A stretch of DNA of 64,000 nt from CBDIHP01 sp965279195 (GTDB lineage Bacteria; Planctomycetota; Planctomycetia; Isosphaerales; Isosphaeraceae), in assembly GCA_965279195.1 (NCBI GenBank), contig CBDIHP010000032.1:1-64000 (forward strand), given 5' to 3'. Position 1 is the stretch's first letter; the number at the start of each line of letters is the position of its first letter. Positions 9,601 to 17,633 of the stretch are shown here, piece after piece. The position numbers were made by a program, and so were the translations under genes. Under the pieces are notes generated by a model, which was not told where the DNA came from, ran no database searches, and saw only the letters and a program-made list of their open reading frames with translations.

Positions 9601-9695
9601 CGGGTCGTGCTGCGAGTCGCCCGGCCGGAAGGGCGCGGCCGGTGGGCGGAGTGACGTGGCCGGGGCGAGAGGGCCAGGACGAAGTTGGGTGCCAT
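6654..9695 (-). CDS. large secreted adhesin-like protein: LExRxLL N-terminus, two right-handed beta-helix regions, C-terminal dockerin
   Basis: 1013 residues from the ATG at 9695; upstream in-frame codons lack the family's N-terminal pattern. Residues 40-46 are LEGRQLL, the planctomycete LExRxLL motif seen at the start of many large exported proteins. Two beta-helix halves follow (~50-390 and ~395-720), each opening with a CSLREA-like phrase (GTLRGVLSQAN; LTSLREAVAYAN), containing many GGG/NSTISGN-type rungs and ending in the choice-of-anchor Q phrase (YDIGAFEFG; ADLGAYEAG). After immunoglobulin-like regions, the C-terminus has two dockerin calcium loops (DFNGDGSVSSADM and DLNGDGVVDVEDV). The likely role is a surface or matrix protein held by cohesin-type partners. 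Confidence 0.85.
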   Translation of the reverse strand: MAPNFVLALSPRPRHSAHRPRPSGRATRSTTRLVPTVEDLEGRQLLANFLVTSSADSGPGTLRGVLSQANGNGQANVIQFQDNIGEIDLTSGPLAIQNDLTIVGPIGGVTVARSLATGTPAFRIFQLSGVPAGNSLRQISVRMESLTIARGQAFDDVGGGGILNSGQKLTLVGCTLSRNASRTVGGGLLDNSMSSSVTIQECTIIQNSAQRSGGGIYSQGGLSLARTSVIGNSGPIGGGLYKQDVAASLENCTFQGNKAIQAGGAMFLSGAAQSSQVLSCTIAQNPIGGGIVGGATLFNTIVASNDGGDLNGTFLGDSNLIGDGSGGLNPAVNHLNVDPRLSPLQDNDGPTPTMALLPGSPAINTGRFIGLDRDQRRHGRPALGGYDIGAFEFGSSDKPSLVVTTAVDVLDYGDGLTSLREAVAYANTAFVTAHVTFDPVVFRSSQTITLDPGFGSLTLVNGTSIIGPEAGVTLARSTAPGSPEFSVIQINGDTSNTPSSPVRLERLTVTGGASSGGFGGGITVGDPDLTLVNCTIIGNSAFRGGGVYAFRNLTILNTTIANNQAIDGGGVYAEFTFNASNSTISGNTASSRGGGLYSFFLRSSLCTIVRNSAATGGGIFVIQDASSTIQSSIIAQNAGGDILGRPSGTTNLVGDDSAPQITTRGGFSNVGDPRLGPLQNNGGITPTMALLPGSPALNVIPSNLGLTDQRGTGFDRVVGGRADLGAYEAGNPAAIVVKVTAVDPPRTYGAGEILTLRVEFTQDVVVTGVPRLVLNSGGTAVFKSMASKQVLNFEYEVRPGDSAPRLDSASLKLAGGTIRDAKGVDVDPTLPDPGAAGSLAANARIAIDTAPVVRSYRVLYGSRSFDLIGSADRVLPWQVTGIQAVFSEPIASASTASLAGISATGLSGLGTNTLTWTFAPITAGTSATSLLGTGPSAIKDATGTALSQGAGFTRAFKVLYGDFNGDGSVSSADMSGVFAASVLTYNPFADLNGDGVVDVEDVRIARSRIGSRA

Positions 9696-9837
9696 CGGGT
9701 CGGTCCCTGCGGGTCGTGTGATCGGTGATATGCAGGGAGACTGCCCCGGGGGGCGATTGGGGACTCGCGATGGTCGGTTTCGGAAAAATGGATCCGGGGC
9801 TGTCCCCAGCCGTGGAGGCGCCGCAGTCCTGTTCTGT

Positions 9838-10473
9838 ATGATCCAAGACATGGAGCCATCGCCGAGCGAGATCCAGGCCCGGGTGGAGCGCGCCGCGGCG
9901 GGCGACATGGCGGCCCTGGGCCCGCTGCTGGAGGCCTGCCGCGACCGCCTGCGCCGGCTGGTGACGCTCCGGCTCGACCCCAGGTTGCGGGGCAGGGTGG
10001 ACGCCTCCGACGTGATCCAGGAGGGATATCTCGACGCATCCGACCGGCTCCGCGACTACCTCGCCGACCCGGGTCGGATGCCGTTCTACCTCTGGCTCCG
10101 GTTCCTGGTCGGCCAGCGCGTTGCCGAGGCCCACCGGCGGCACTTCGGCGAGGGCCGCGACGCGGGGCGCGAGGTCTCGCTCTATCGCAACGCCATGCCC
10201 CAGGCGAGCACCGCCGCGCTCGCCGCGCACCTGCTCGGCAAGCTCACCAGCCCGAGCCAGGCCGCGATGCGGGCCGAGCGCCGCATCCGCTTGCAGGAGG
10301 CGCTCAACGCCATGGACCCGGTCGACCGCGAGATCCTGGTCCTCCGCCATTATGAGCAGATGTCCAACGGCGAGGTGGCCCTGGTCCTGGGCCTGGACAA
10401 GTCGGCCGCGAGCAAGCGCCACATTCGCGCCCTGATCCGACTGAAGGGGCACCTGGGCCATCCCGAAACCTGA
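9838..10473 (+). CDS. ECF-type RNA polymerase sigma factor linked to a Ser/Thr kinase
   Basis: 211 residues if started at the ATG at 9838; a second ATG at 9850 is equally possible and neither has a clear ribosome site. Region 2 includes GRVDASDVIQEGYLDASDRL and region 4 includes LNAMDPVDREILVLRHYEQM with a helix-turn-helix ending in HIRALIRLK. Between the two is an ~60-residue linker typical of the planctomycete ECF groups that sit next to eukaryotic-like kinases. The kinase gene starts 17 bases downstream, so the two are an operon. The sigma factor presumably acts on genes controlled by the kinase's signal. Confidence 0.85.
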   Translation: MIQDMEPSPSEIQARVERAAAGDMAALGPLLEACRDRLRRLVTLRLDPRLRGRVDASDVIQEGYLDASDRLRDYLADPGRMPFYLWLRFLVGQRVAEAHRRHFGEGRDAGREVSLYRNAMPQASTAALAAHLLGKLTSPSQAAMRAERRIRLQEALNAMDPVDREILVLRHYEQMSNGEVALVLGLDKSAASKRHIRALIRLKGHLGHPET

Positions 10474-10490
10474 GTCCCGGGGAGGCGGTC

Positions 10491-13400
10491 GTGAACGACT
10501 TTTCGGCACGAGAGGAGGCGCTCACCCCGGTCGTCGAGTCGTTCCTGGGGAGGTTCCGGCGCGGGGAGCGGCCGTCGATCGAGGAATATGCATCCCGGCA
10601 TCCCGAACTCGCCGACGCGATCCGCGAGGTGCTGCCGGCGCTGGTCGCGGTCGAGCAGGACCTGACGGTGGATCGGGGGGAGATGCCGGGCCAGGCCCGC
10701 GTGCGCGGGCTCCCCGACCAGCTCGGCGATTACCGGATCCTCCGCGAGATCGGCCGCGGCGGGATGGGGGTCGTCTACGAGGCGGTGCAGCAGTCGCTGG
10801 GGCGGCACGTCGCGCTCAAGGTGCTGCCCTGGACCCTCCTGGCGCCCAACGGCACCGAGCGATTCCGGTCGGAGGCCCGGGTGGCGGCCCGGCTCCACCA
10901 CACGAACATCGTCCCGGTCTTCGGCGTGGGCGAGGACGGCGGGACGCACTACTTCGCGATGCAGTTCATCCAGGGGCAAGGGCTCGATCAGGTGATCGAG
11001 GAACTCCGGAGGCTCCAGGCGCGGTCCGGGACCGTCCCGGCCGACATCTCGACCGTCGCGTTCCGGCCCTTGCAAGCGCGGTCCCGGGGATCCTCGCCGG
11101 ATGCCATGGCCTCGACCGGGGACGCCTTCGCGACGCTCGTCCTGCCCGGGGACTCGGGACCGGAGGAGTCCCCCTCGCCCCCGCCCGAATCCCTCAGCCC
11201 GTCGCTCTTCGGCGATCGCGGCTCGATCGGCAGCCACGACCGCGTCTACTTCGACGCCGTGGCCCGGATCATCCTCCAGGTGGCCGAGGCGCTGGCGTAT
11301 GCCCACGCGCAGGGGATCCTGCATCGCGACATCAAGCCGTCGAACATCCTGCTCGACTCGCGGGGGACGGCCTGGGTGACCGATTTCGGCCTGGCGAAAT
11401 CCGATGAGGACGCCGGCCTGACCCGCACCGGCGACGTCGTCGGCACGATCCGATACATGGCCCCGGAGCGATTCGACGGCATCTCCGACCCTCGCAGCGA
11501 CGTCTACGGCCTGGGCGCGACCCTCTACGAACTCCTGACCCTCCGGCCTCTTTTCGAGGACGTGACCCGACCTCGACTGGTCGACCAGGTCCTGCGGCGC
11601 GAGCCCGTCCGGCCCCGCCTGATCGACCCTCGGATCCCGCGCGACCTGGAGGTGATCTGCCTCAAGTGCGTGGCCAAGGAGCGAGCCGGCCGCTACGACT
11701 CGGCCGAGCGGCTGGCGCAGGAGCTGCGCCGATATCTGAATGGGCAGACGATCCAGGCCCGGCAAATCGGCAGCTTCGAGCGCTCCTGGCGCTGGTGCGC
11801 CCGCAACCCGGCCGTGTCGGGGCTGCTCGCGGCGCTCTTGACCTCCCTGGTCTTCGGGCTGGTAGGGGTCTCCTACCAGTGGTGGCAGGCCCGGCTCGAG
11901 CGGCAGGATGCCGAGAACGAGGCCGCGCGTGCCAACCTCTCCGCGCGGCTCGCCGAGACCTCGGCCCGCAAGGAGAAGGCCGCGCGCGACTCCGAGGCCG
12001 CCGCCCGGCTCGACGCGCAGCGGGTCGCGGCTCGCACCGCGCTGGCCCAGGGGCGATCCCGGGCGGATCAGGGCGCGGTGGCCCAGGGCATGCACTGGAT
12101 GGTCGCCGCGCTGCGGCAGACGCCCACCGGCGACCGCGACTTCGAACGCCTCGTCCGGCTCAACCTCGCCGCCTACGGTCAATTCCTGGCGAGGGGGTCG
12201 GATCTGCTCCCCGACACCCCGCCGATCGTGGCCGCCGGGTTCTCGGCCGACGGTTCGCGGGTCGCGACCGTCCGCCTCGTCGACGCGGCCAGGGGGAGCC
12301 TCGAATGCAGCGTCCGCGACGCGTCGGCCGCCGGACCTCCCCTCCGGACGATCCCGGTCGGCTGGGGCCACACGCTCTCGCCCGACGGCCGCACGGTCGC
12401 GTATGTGGACGGAACCGGGCCGATCGTCTATCGGGATGTGGTCACGGGTCAAGCCTCTCTCACGCCGCCCCCCTCCCCGATCTCGTTCCCCCAGGGACTG
12501 ACGTACTCGCCCGACGGCCGGAGCATCGTCGAGTTCGGGGCGACCGGCCCGGCGGACAAGTCCCCCGGCCTCGTCCGGATCCTCGACGCCGCGACCGGCC
12601 GGGCGATCGGCACGCCGATCCCATTCGCGACTCGGGTCATCCAGGTCCTCTTTCGCCCGGACGGTCGCGCGATCGCCGTGGTCAGCAGGGGCGAGACTCT
12701 CTCGCTCTGGACGCTCCAGCCCGATCGGCGCGAACTGCTCAGGACGCCGCTCAACGGCACGATCGGGCATTCGCCGGTTGCCATCGAGCCGGGGGGGCGA
12801 TGGATCGTCGCCTGGAGCCTGGCCGGGCAGGGGGCCGGCCTGAGGTTCTGGGACGCCACCAGCGGCCAGCCCCTGGATCGTCGGATCGACCTGGGCGAGT
12901 CGTTCACGCCCTGGTTGTCCTACAGTCCCGACGGCCAGCTGCTCCAGGTCGCCGAGCCGGGCGGTCTCGTACGGCTCTTCGACGCCTCCACCGACCGCCC
13001 GCTGTCCTACCCGTTCGTGAGGATCCCTGGCGGCCTGAGGACCGCCTTCGACGAGACCGGCCGCGCACTGCTGGCCACGCCCGCCGGCAACCCGGGGCAG
13101 GCCCGTCGGATCGCGATCCCCGAGGGCATGGAGGCGGCGACCGGCCCGGCAGGCGTCGACGATCCCCGGTCGCGGTCGCAAGCCCGGCCCGTCGCCACGG
13201 TGGCCGATCAGAGCCAGGGGGCCAGCCACATGTTCGCGTGGAACCCCGCCCGCGATCGCCTCGTCACCACCGGGAAGACGGTCCGCATCCTCGATCCGGA
13301 GACGGGCGAGGCGGTCGGCCCGCCGATCCGGAGCCGCTGGCAGACCCCCGGCCCCGTGGCGATCAGCCGCGACGGCGCGACGATGGCGCACGTCTCGAAC

Positions 13401-15593
13401 AACACCACGGGCGACATGCCGGGGACGATCGACTGCCTCGTCGAGGTCCGCAACGTGGCGACTGGCCGGCTCGTCGGCCCGCCGATCTACCCGCGGAACA
13501 CCGTGATCGCGCTCGACTTCAGCCCGGACGGCCGCTCGATCGCGACCGGCGACTTCAGCGACCTTGTCCAGGTCTGGGACACGGCCAGGGGTGCCCCGAT
13601 CGGGCCGCCGATCCTCCAGGAGAACATCGTCTGGTCGATCGCCTACAGCCCGGACGGATCGCGCCTGGCCGTCGGCACGAACGAGCAGCGGGCTGAGGGG
13701 CACGCGGGGGTCCGGATCTGGGACCTCGCCGCCCGCCGCCCGGTCGGGCCCGTCGCGAGGCACAGGCCCGCCGGCGACGTCCTCTCGCTGCTATGGTCGC
13801 GGGACGGGTCGCGGGTCGCCTCCTTCAGCCGCAAGTCGGGCGAGATCATGCTGGTCGACGGCCGCGACGGCGCGTGCCTGGCCCGCGCGTCGGATTTCGG
13901 CGCTCCACCGCACATCATGATCGGATCCCCCGATGGCAAAATGCTGCTGGTCGGCACCACCGAGGGGACGGTCGAGATGCGCGACGCGGCGGACCTGAAG
14001 CGATCCGGCCCCGCGATGCTGCCCCCGGACACCCTGCTGATCCGGCGCCGGGTGGACGCGCTGGCCATCTCGCCCGACGGGCTCACGGTCGCGGCGGGAC
14101 ACATCGACGGCACGATCCGCCTCTGGGACGTGTCGACGCGGCAGCCGATCGGCCCGACCCTGAGCCACGATCGATCGGTCTTCTCGCTGGCCTTCCGCAA
14201 GGGCGGCCGGACGCTCACGGCGACCTCGATCGACGGTGAGGTCCGCCACTGGCCGGTGCCCGGACCTTGGGAGGGCCCGGCGGATCTGCTGGCCCTGCAA
14301 CTCGAAGTCGAGACCGGCCTCGGTCTCGGCCCATCTCAGGATGTGTCTGTGCTGCCGCCCGACGTCCTCCGGCGGAAGTCCCGCGAACTGTCCGAGTCCG
14401 GGCCGACGACGGCGAACGCCATCCCGGACGACGACCTCGGACGACACGAGGGCGACGCCCGACGCGCGGAGCGCCGCGCCCAGTGGTTCGCCGCGCGATT
14501 CCACCTCGATCGCCTGATCTCCGCTCGCCCCGACGACGGCCGATACCGGGTCCGCCGCGCGCTCGGCCTGGCCGCCGAGGGGCAGGCCGACGAGGCGAGG
14601 GCCGAACTGTCGAGGGCCCTGCAGGCCGGGCCGCGCGAGGCGTGCCTCGACCTGCTGGTCCAGAGGGCCCACGACGCGAGGGAAGCCGGCCGGCTCGATC
14701 TTGCCGCCTGGGCCATCGACGCCACTTTGACGGCGCGTCCCGATGACTGGCGGCTCCACGCCGATCGCGCCGAGGTCTGCGAGCGGCTCGGTGACGCCGA
14801 CGGCCGCGACCGCGAGCGTCGCCTGGCCGCCGACCTCGGCGCCGACGCCCTCTACCTCGTGCAGCTCGCCCGTCGCCTCAGCCTGGAGGGCCGGCCGGGG
14901 CAGGCGCGCGAGTTCCTCGAACGCGTCACCGATCGCGTGGACGAGCGATTGAGCCTGCATATCCTGTTGACCACGACCCACGATCTGACGAGGCTGGGCT
15001 CGCTCGAACGCGCCGGGAAGCTGACCGCCCGGATCGCCGCCGTCGCGCCGGTCGACACCCTCGATGTGATCTATCTCCGCGCCATGGCGGCCGTGGCCCG
15101 CCGCGACCGGGCCGGCTACCGATACGAGTGCGCGAGGGCCCTCAAGCATGTCAACGCCGGCGCCTCGCCGGAACTCGCCAACGCCGTCGCATGGATCTGC
15201 GTGCTCGGGCCCGACGCCTCGGACGACCCCGATCGGATCGTCAAGCTCGCGGGCGACGCCGCCGCGAAGGTCCCCGCCGACCTGCGGCCTACGGTTCTCA
15301 ACACCCTCGGCGCCGCCCTGATCCGATCCGGGCGGCCGTCCGAGGCGGTCCGGCCGATCCGAGAGGGGATCCGCCTCCGCGGCGGGCCGCCCCTCCTCCA
15401 GGATCGCCTCTTCCTCGCGATCGCCGGGGAGTCGCCCTCCGACAACGCCGCGACGCTCCGCGAACCGGCTCCTTCCGATCGGTCCGAATTGCCCTTATGG
15501 GACACGCTGGAGATCGAAATCCTCCGACGCGAGGCCCGGCAGGCGATCCTCGATCGGGCATTCCCCAATGACCCCTTTGCAGCCTCCCGTTGA
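10491..15593 (+). CDS. membrane Ser/Thr protein kinase with WD40 propeller and TPR-like C-terminus
   Basis: 1700 residues from a GTG at 10491 preceded by GGGGAGG. The kinase domain spans ~80-415: glycine loop GRGGMG (88-93), ATP lysine K110, HRDIKPSN (278-285), DFG (298-300) and APE (324-326) are all present, so it should be active. An ~80-residue low-complexity stretch rich in Pro and Ser (~172-250) is inserted between the N- and C-lobes. A single transmembrane helix lies at ~441-461, followed by a charged coiled coil (~465-530). Residues ~570-1260 are WD40-like blades (many SPDGR turns, e.g. DGTIRLWDV), and ~1330-1560 form a TPR-like helical tail. The kinase faces the cytoplasm and the propeller would face outward. 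It is co-transcribed with the ECF factor upstream. Confidence 0.9.
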   Translation: MNDFSAREEALTPVVESFLGRFRRGERPSIEEYASRHPELADAIREVLPALVAVEQDLTVDRGEMPGQARVRGLPDQLGDYRILREIGRGGMGVVYEAVQQSLGRHVALKVLPWTLLAPNGTERFRSEARVAARLHHTNIVPVFGVGEDGGTHYFAMQFIQGQGLDQVIEELRRLQARSGTVPADISTVAFRPLQARSRGSSPDAMASTGDAFATLVLPGDSGPEESPSPPPESLSPSLFGDRGSIGSHDRVYFDAVARIILQVAEALAYAHAQGILHRDIKPSNILLDSRGTAWVTDFGLAKSDEDAGLTRTGDVVGTIRYMAPERFDGISDPRSDVYGLGATLYELLTLRPLFEDVTRPRLVDQVLRREPVRPRLIDPRIPRDLEVICLKCVAKERAGRYDSAERLAQELRRYLNGQTIQARQIGSFERSWRWCARNPAVSGLLAALLTSLVFGLVGVSYQWWQARLERQDAENEAARANLSARLAETSARKEKAARDSEAAARLDAQRVAARTALAQGRSRADQGAVAQGMHWMVAALRQTPTGDRDFERLVRLNLAAYGQFLARGSDLLPDTPPIVAAGFSADGSRVATVRLVDAARGSLECSVRDASAAGPPLRTIPVGWGHTLSPDGRTVAYVDGTGPIVYRDVVTGQASLTPPPSPISFPQGLTYSPDGRSIVEFGATGPADKSPGLVRILDAATGRAIGTPIPFATRVIQVLFRPDGRAIAVVSRGETLSLWTLQPDRRELLRTPLNGTIGHSPVAIEPGGRWIVAWSLAGQGAGLRFWDATSGQPLDRRIDLGESFTPWLSYSPDGQLLQVAEPGGLVRLFDASTDRPLSYPFVRIPGGLRTAFDETGRALLATPAGNPGQARRIAIPEGMEAATGPAGVDDPRSRSQARPVATVADQSQGASHMFAWNPARDRLVTTGKTVRILDPETGEAVGPPIRSRWQTPGPVAISRDGATMAHVSNNTTGDMPGTIDCLVEVRNVATGRLVGPPIYPRNTVIALDFSPDGRSIATGDFSDLVQVWDTARGAPIGPPILQENIVWSIAYSPDGSRLAVGTNEQRAEGHAGVRIWDLAARRPVGPVARHRPAGDVLSLLWSRDGSRVASFSRKSGEIMLVDGRDGACLARASDFGAPPHIMIGSPDGKMLLVGTTEGTVEMRDAADLKRSGPAMLPPDTLLIRRRVDALAISPDGLTVAAGHIDGTIRLWDVSTRQPIGPTLSHDRSVFSLAFRKGGRTLTATSIDGEVRHWPVPGPWEGPADLLALQLEVETGLGLGPSQDVSVLPPDVLRRKSRELSESGPTTANAIPDDDLGRHEGDARRAERRAQWFAARFHLDRLISARPDDGRYRVRRALGLAAEGQADEARAELSRALQAGPREACLDLLVQRAHDAREAGRLDLAAWAIDATLTARPDDWRLHADRAEVCERLGDADGRDRERRLAADLGADALYLVQLARRLSLEGRPGQAREFLERVTDRVDERLSLHILLTTTHDLTRLGSLERAGKLTARIAAVAPVDTLDVIYLRAMAAVARRDRAGYRYECARALKHVNAGASPELANAVAWICVLGPDASDDPDRIVKLAGDAAAKVPADLRPTVLNTLGAALIRSGRPSEAVRPIREGIRLRGGPPLLQDRLFLAIAGESPSDNAATLREPAPSDRSELPLWDTLEIEILRREARQAILDRAFPNDPFAASR

Positions 15594-15681
15594 AGGCCTG
15601 CAGGCCATCCACGAGAGGAGAGGCGAGCGACGCGACTGCAATGCTACGGCGATGTCATCCCCTGGCTTTCCCCCGGGACGC

Positions 15682-15715
15682 GAAAAAGGAGTTGTGGATT
15701 TCTCCACAACTCCTT
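15682..15715 (-). terminator. intrinsic terminator downstream of tRNA-Gln
   Basis: A perfect 13-bp stem (15686-15698 with 15703-15715) with a four-base loop. On the minus strand it is followed by TTTTTCG, so it ends the tRNA transcript. It also faces the end of the kinase gene 93 bases away and could serve that side weakly. Confidence 0.85.
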
Positions 15716-15738
15716 CATTGCAAAAATTTTGCGCCAAG

Positions 15739-15809
15739 CTGGGGAACTAGGATTCGAACCTAGACTAACTGATCCAGAGTCAGCCGTGCTACCGTTACAC
15801 CATTCCCCA
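15739..15809 (-). tRNA. tRNA-Gln (anticodon CUG)
   Basis: A full cloverleaf can be folded on the minus strand. The acceptor stem pairs UGGGGAA (15809-15803) with UUCCCCA (15746-15740), with discriminator G at 15739. The anticodon stem CUGA/UCAG encloses the loop CUCUGGA with anticodon CUG, and the T arm is GGUUCGAAUCC. The 3' CCA is not encoded. It has its own promoter and terminator, so it is a single-gene unit. Confidence 0.95.
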
Positions 15810-15840
15810 AAATCGAACGATTGTGTCGTCCGACCGCATA

Positions 15841-15870
15841 CTTATATCGAAAGTCCGGCGGTCGGTTCAA
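15841..15870 (-). promoter_or_regulatory. candidate promoter of tRNA-Gln
   Basis: On the minus strand TTGAAC (15870-15865) and TATAAG (15846-15841) are 18 bases apart. The expected transcription start lies about 25 bases before the mature 5' end of the tRNA. Confidence 0.5.
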
Positions 15871-15874
15871 GGTC

Positions 15875-15908
15875 AAAAAGTTCCAGTCGTGCCAGGCACG
15901 GGTGGAAC
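15875..15908 (-). terminator. intrinsic terminator of the GH10-like gene
   Basis: On the minus strand GUUCCA and UGGAAC (15908-15903 with 15885-15880) enclose an inner hairpin CGUGC-CUG-GCACG, and the structure is followed by TTTTT (15879-15875). It begins 17 bases after the stop codon of the gene ending at 15926. Confidence 0.75.
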
Positions 15909-15925
15909 GGTCCTTGTGCGAGACG

Positions 15926-17422
15926 TCAGGTCAGGAGTTGTGAGCGGAATTGCTTGAACCAGTTGAGGATGGGTTTGGGGCTGCGCTTGGCGTCGAGCAG
16001 GCCGGCGTTGGGGTAGAGGTGGGGGGTCGAGTCGTCGAGCTGTCGCCAGGCGACCGAGCGCACGAACGGCTTGGCGATCGCGAGCGCGATCCACTGGGCG
16101 GCGACAACTTCCTGGTAAGCCGGGCTCGGGGGGGTGGCGTGCTGGGTGAGCTCGACCCGGACATTCGGATTGGCCTGGGGATCGGCGGCGGCGGAACTCG
16201 GAAAGGCGAAGGTGATGTAGAGGGGGAAGTTCAGAAGCGAGTAGAGGTCGAGCAGCTTCGAGAAGTCGAGGAGGTCGCGGATGTGACTGCCGGGCGCGGA
16301 ATAGCCGGGGGCGATCTCCACTCCGACGCCGACCATGCCAAGTTCGGCGCGGGCCAGATAGTCGGCGAGGTGCAGCGGGCCGAGCTGGAAGGGGCTCGAA
16401 TTCATCCACTCGGCCCAGGGACGATCCAGGTCGATCAGGGCCTGGGCGCCGGGGTCCACCTGGCGGGCGAGCTGGAGGACCCTCGCTGTGAGCCGGATCT
16501 GCTCCTCCTCGCTCAGGCCGAGCAGGTCGGTCGTGGCCGGGCGATGGACCAGGTGCCAGGTCGAGATCTTCCCCTTGTAGCGCGAGAGGATCAGGCGGAC
16601 GTATTCCAGGACCTGGGTCTGGATCGAGTCGAAGTCGCCCTGCCAGAGGTACAGCCAGTCGGGGAGCGACTGGGGGTGGAGGTCGATCAGCGGGCCGGCC
16701 TGGACGGCCATGCGGTTGCGCTGGGCCCAGGCGAGCTGGCGGTCGATGAGGTCGAAGTTGAGCTTGTTCTCGGTCGGGGCGATCGACTTCCAGGTGCAGG
16801 CGATCTGGACGGCGTTGAACGCCTGGGTGAGGCCGATCTGGTCGCCCAGCGCACCGGGCTCGTCGGTCAACTGGATCGCCAGCTGGGACGGCAATTTGGC
16901 GCCGCCGGCGAGTCGGTTCTGGAGCACCTGCGAGACATACGCCTCGATCAGCTTCTGGCCCGCCGCGTAAGAAAGGGCGATGCTCTGCTGTGCGGATTGG
17001 AAGGCCTGGGCCGGGTCCTGCCGCGATGTCGCGGCCTTGAAGAAGGCCTTCTGCGCCTGCTCGACGAGTTTCTGGAGTTCCTCGCTGCTGCGGAGGCCCA
17101 TTTGCCGCCAATCGGCGAGCTGGTTCCGGACGTCGTTGAGCTTGCCGCGGGCGAGTTCGACCGCGAGTTCGTAGGTGTCCCCGCGTTCGGAGAGGGTGGC
17201 GGTGCCGACCATCGGCATGCCCTGGCCGTCGACCTTCCAGGGGATGAAGAGGCGGCCGGACTCCGCGGTGTCGCGGTGGACGAGGAGCTGGGGGGCCTCG
17301 GTGCGCGTCTCGACCTGGACCCGGCTGGGGGTCCGGTCCAGGCCCGTGACGTAGGCCTTCCTCGGCTCCCAGGAGAAGGAGTCGGGCGCGGGCGACGTCA
17401 GCTTGAACTTGAGCAGTCCCAT
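15926..17422 (-). CDS. GH10-like (xylanase-fold) protein, probably lacking the acid/base catalytic residue
   Basis: 498 residues from the ATG at 17422. The N-terminal ~170 residues form a beta-rich then helical domain; the C-terminal half resembles a glycoside hydrolase family 10 barrel, with the WKSIAPTENKLNF phrase at 211-223 and the strand LDWAQ-like AWAQRNRMAVQ. Where active GH10 enzymes have WDVVNE, this protein has WHLVHRP (289-295), so the acid/base glutamate is missing. There is no obvious signal peptide. Related planctomycete proteins are annotated as endo-1,4-beta-xylanase-like. A carbohydrate-binding or structural role is more likely than xylan cleavage. It is followed by its own terminator. 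Confidence 0.65.
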   Translation of the reverse strand: MGLLKFKLTSPAPDSFSWEPRKAYVTGLDRTPSRVQVETRTEAPQLLVHRDTAESGRLFIPWKVDGQGMPMVGTATLSERGDTYELAVELARGKLNDVRNQLADWRQMGLRSSEELQKLVEQAQKAFFKAATSRQDPAQAFQSAQQSIALSYAAGQKLIEAYVSQVLQNRLAGGAKLPSQLAIQLTDEPGALGDQIGLTQAFNAVQIACTWKSIAPTENKLNFDLIDRQLAWAQRNRMAVQAGPLIDLHPQSLPDWLYLWQGDFDSIQTQVLEYVRLILSRYKGKISTWHLVHRPATTDLLGLSEEEQIRLTARVLQLARQVDPGAQALIDLDRPWAEWMNSSPFQLGPLHLADYLARAELGMVGVGVEIAPGYSAPGSHIRDLLDFSKLLDLYSLLNFPLYITFAFPSSAAADPQANPNVRVELTQHATPPSPAYQEVVAAQWIALAIAKPFVRSVAWRQLDDSTPHLYPNAGLLDAKRSPKPILNWFKQFRSQLLT

Positions 17423-17633
17423 TCCACCCGGTCCCGATCGCGAAGAGGAACTCACAAGAGGCACGCCGGCCCGGGACGGAGACGGATCGGCGTTGGGGCG
17501 ATATCCGGCCCGGTGACGGGGTTTCCGGTCGAGCGGAGGCGCGTGAAGCCCCAACCTCCGCCAGACTCTCCACCCCGAGTCGTACTAATTTATCACGTTC
17601 CGCGCGACGGTGACGACCCGAGTCGGGAGATCC

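Noticed and set aside
10350..13763. A 1137-codon open frame antisense to the kinase, and similar long antisense frames (e.g. 1691-3658 plus, 25914-27959 plus, 42897-45128 minus)
   Set aside because: They mirror the codon bias of the real genes in GC-rich DNA, have Arg/Pro/Gly-rich products without any recognisable domain, and lack ribosome sites.
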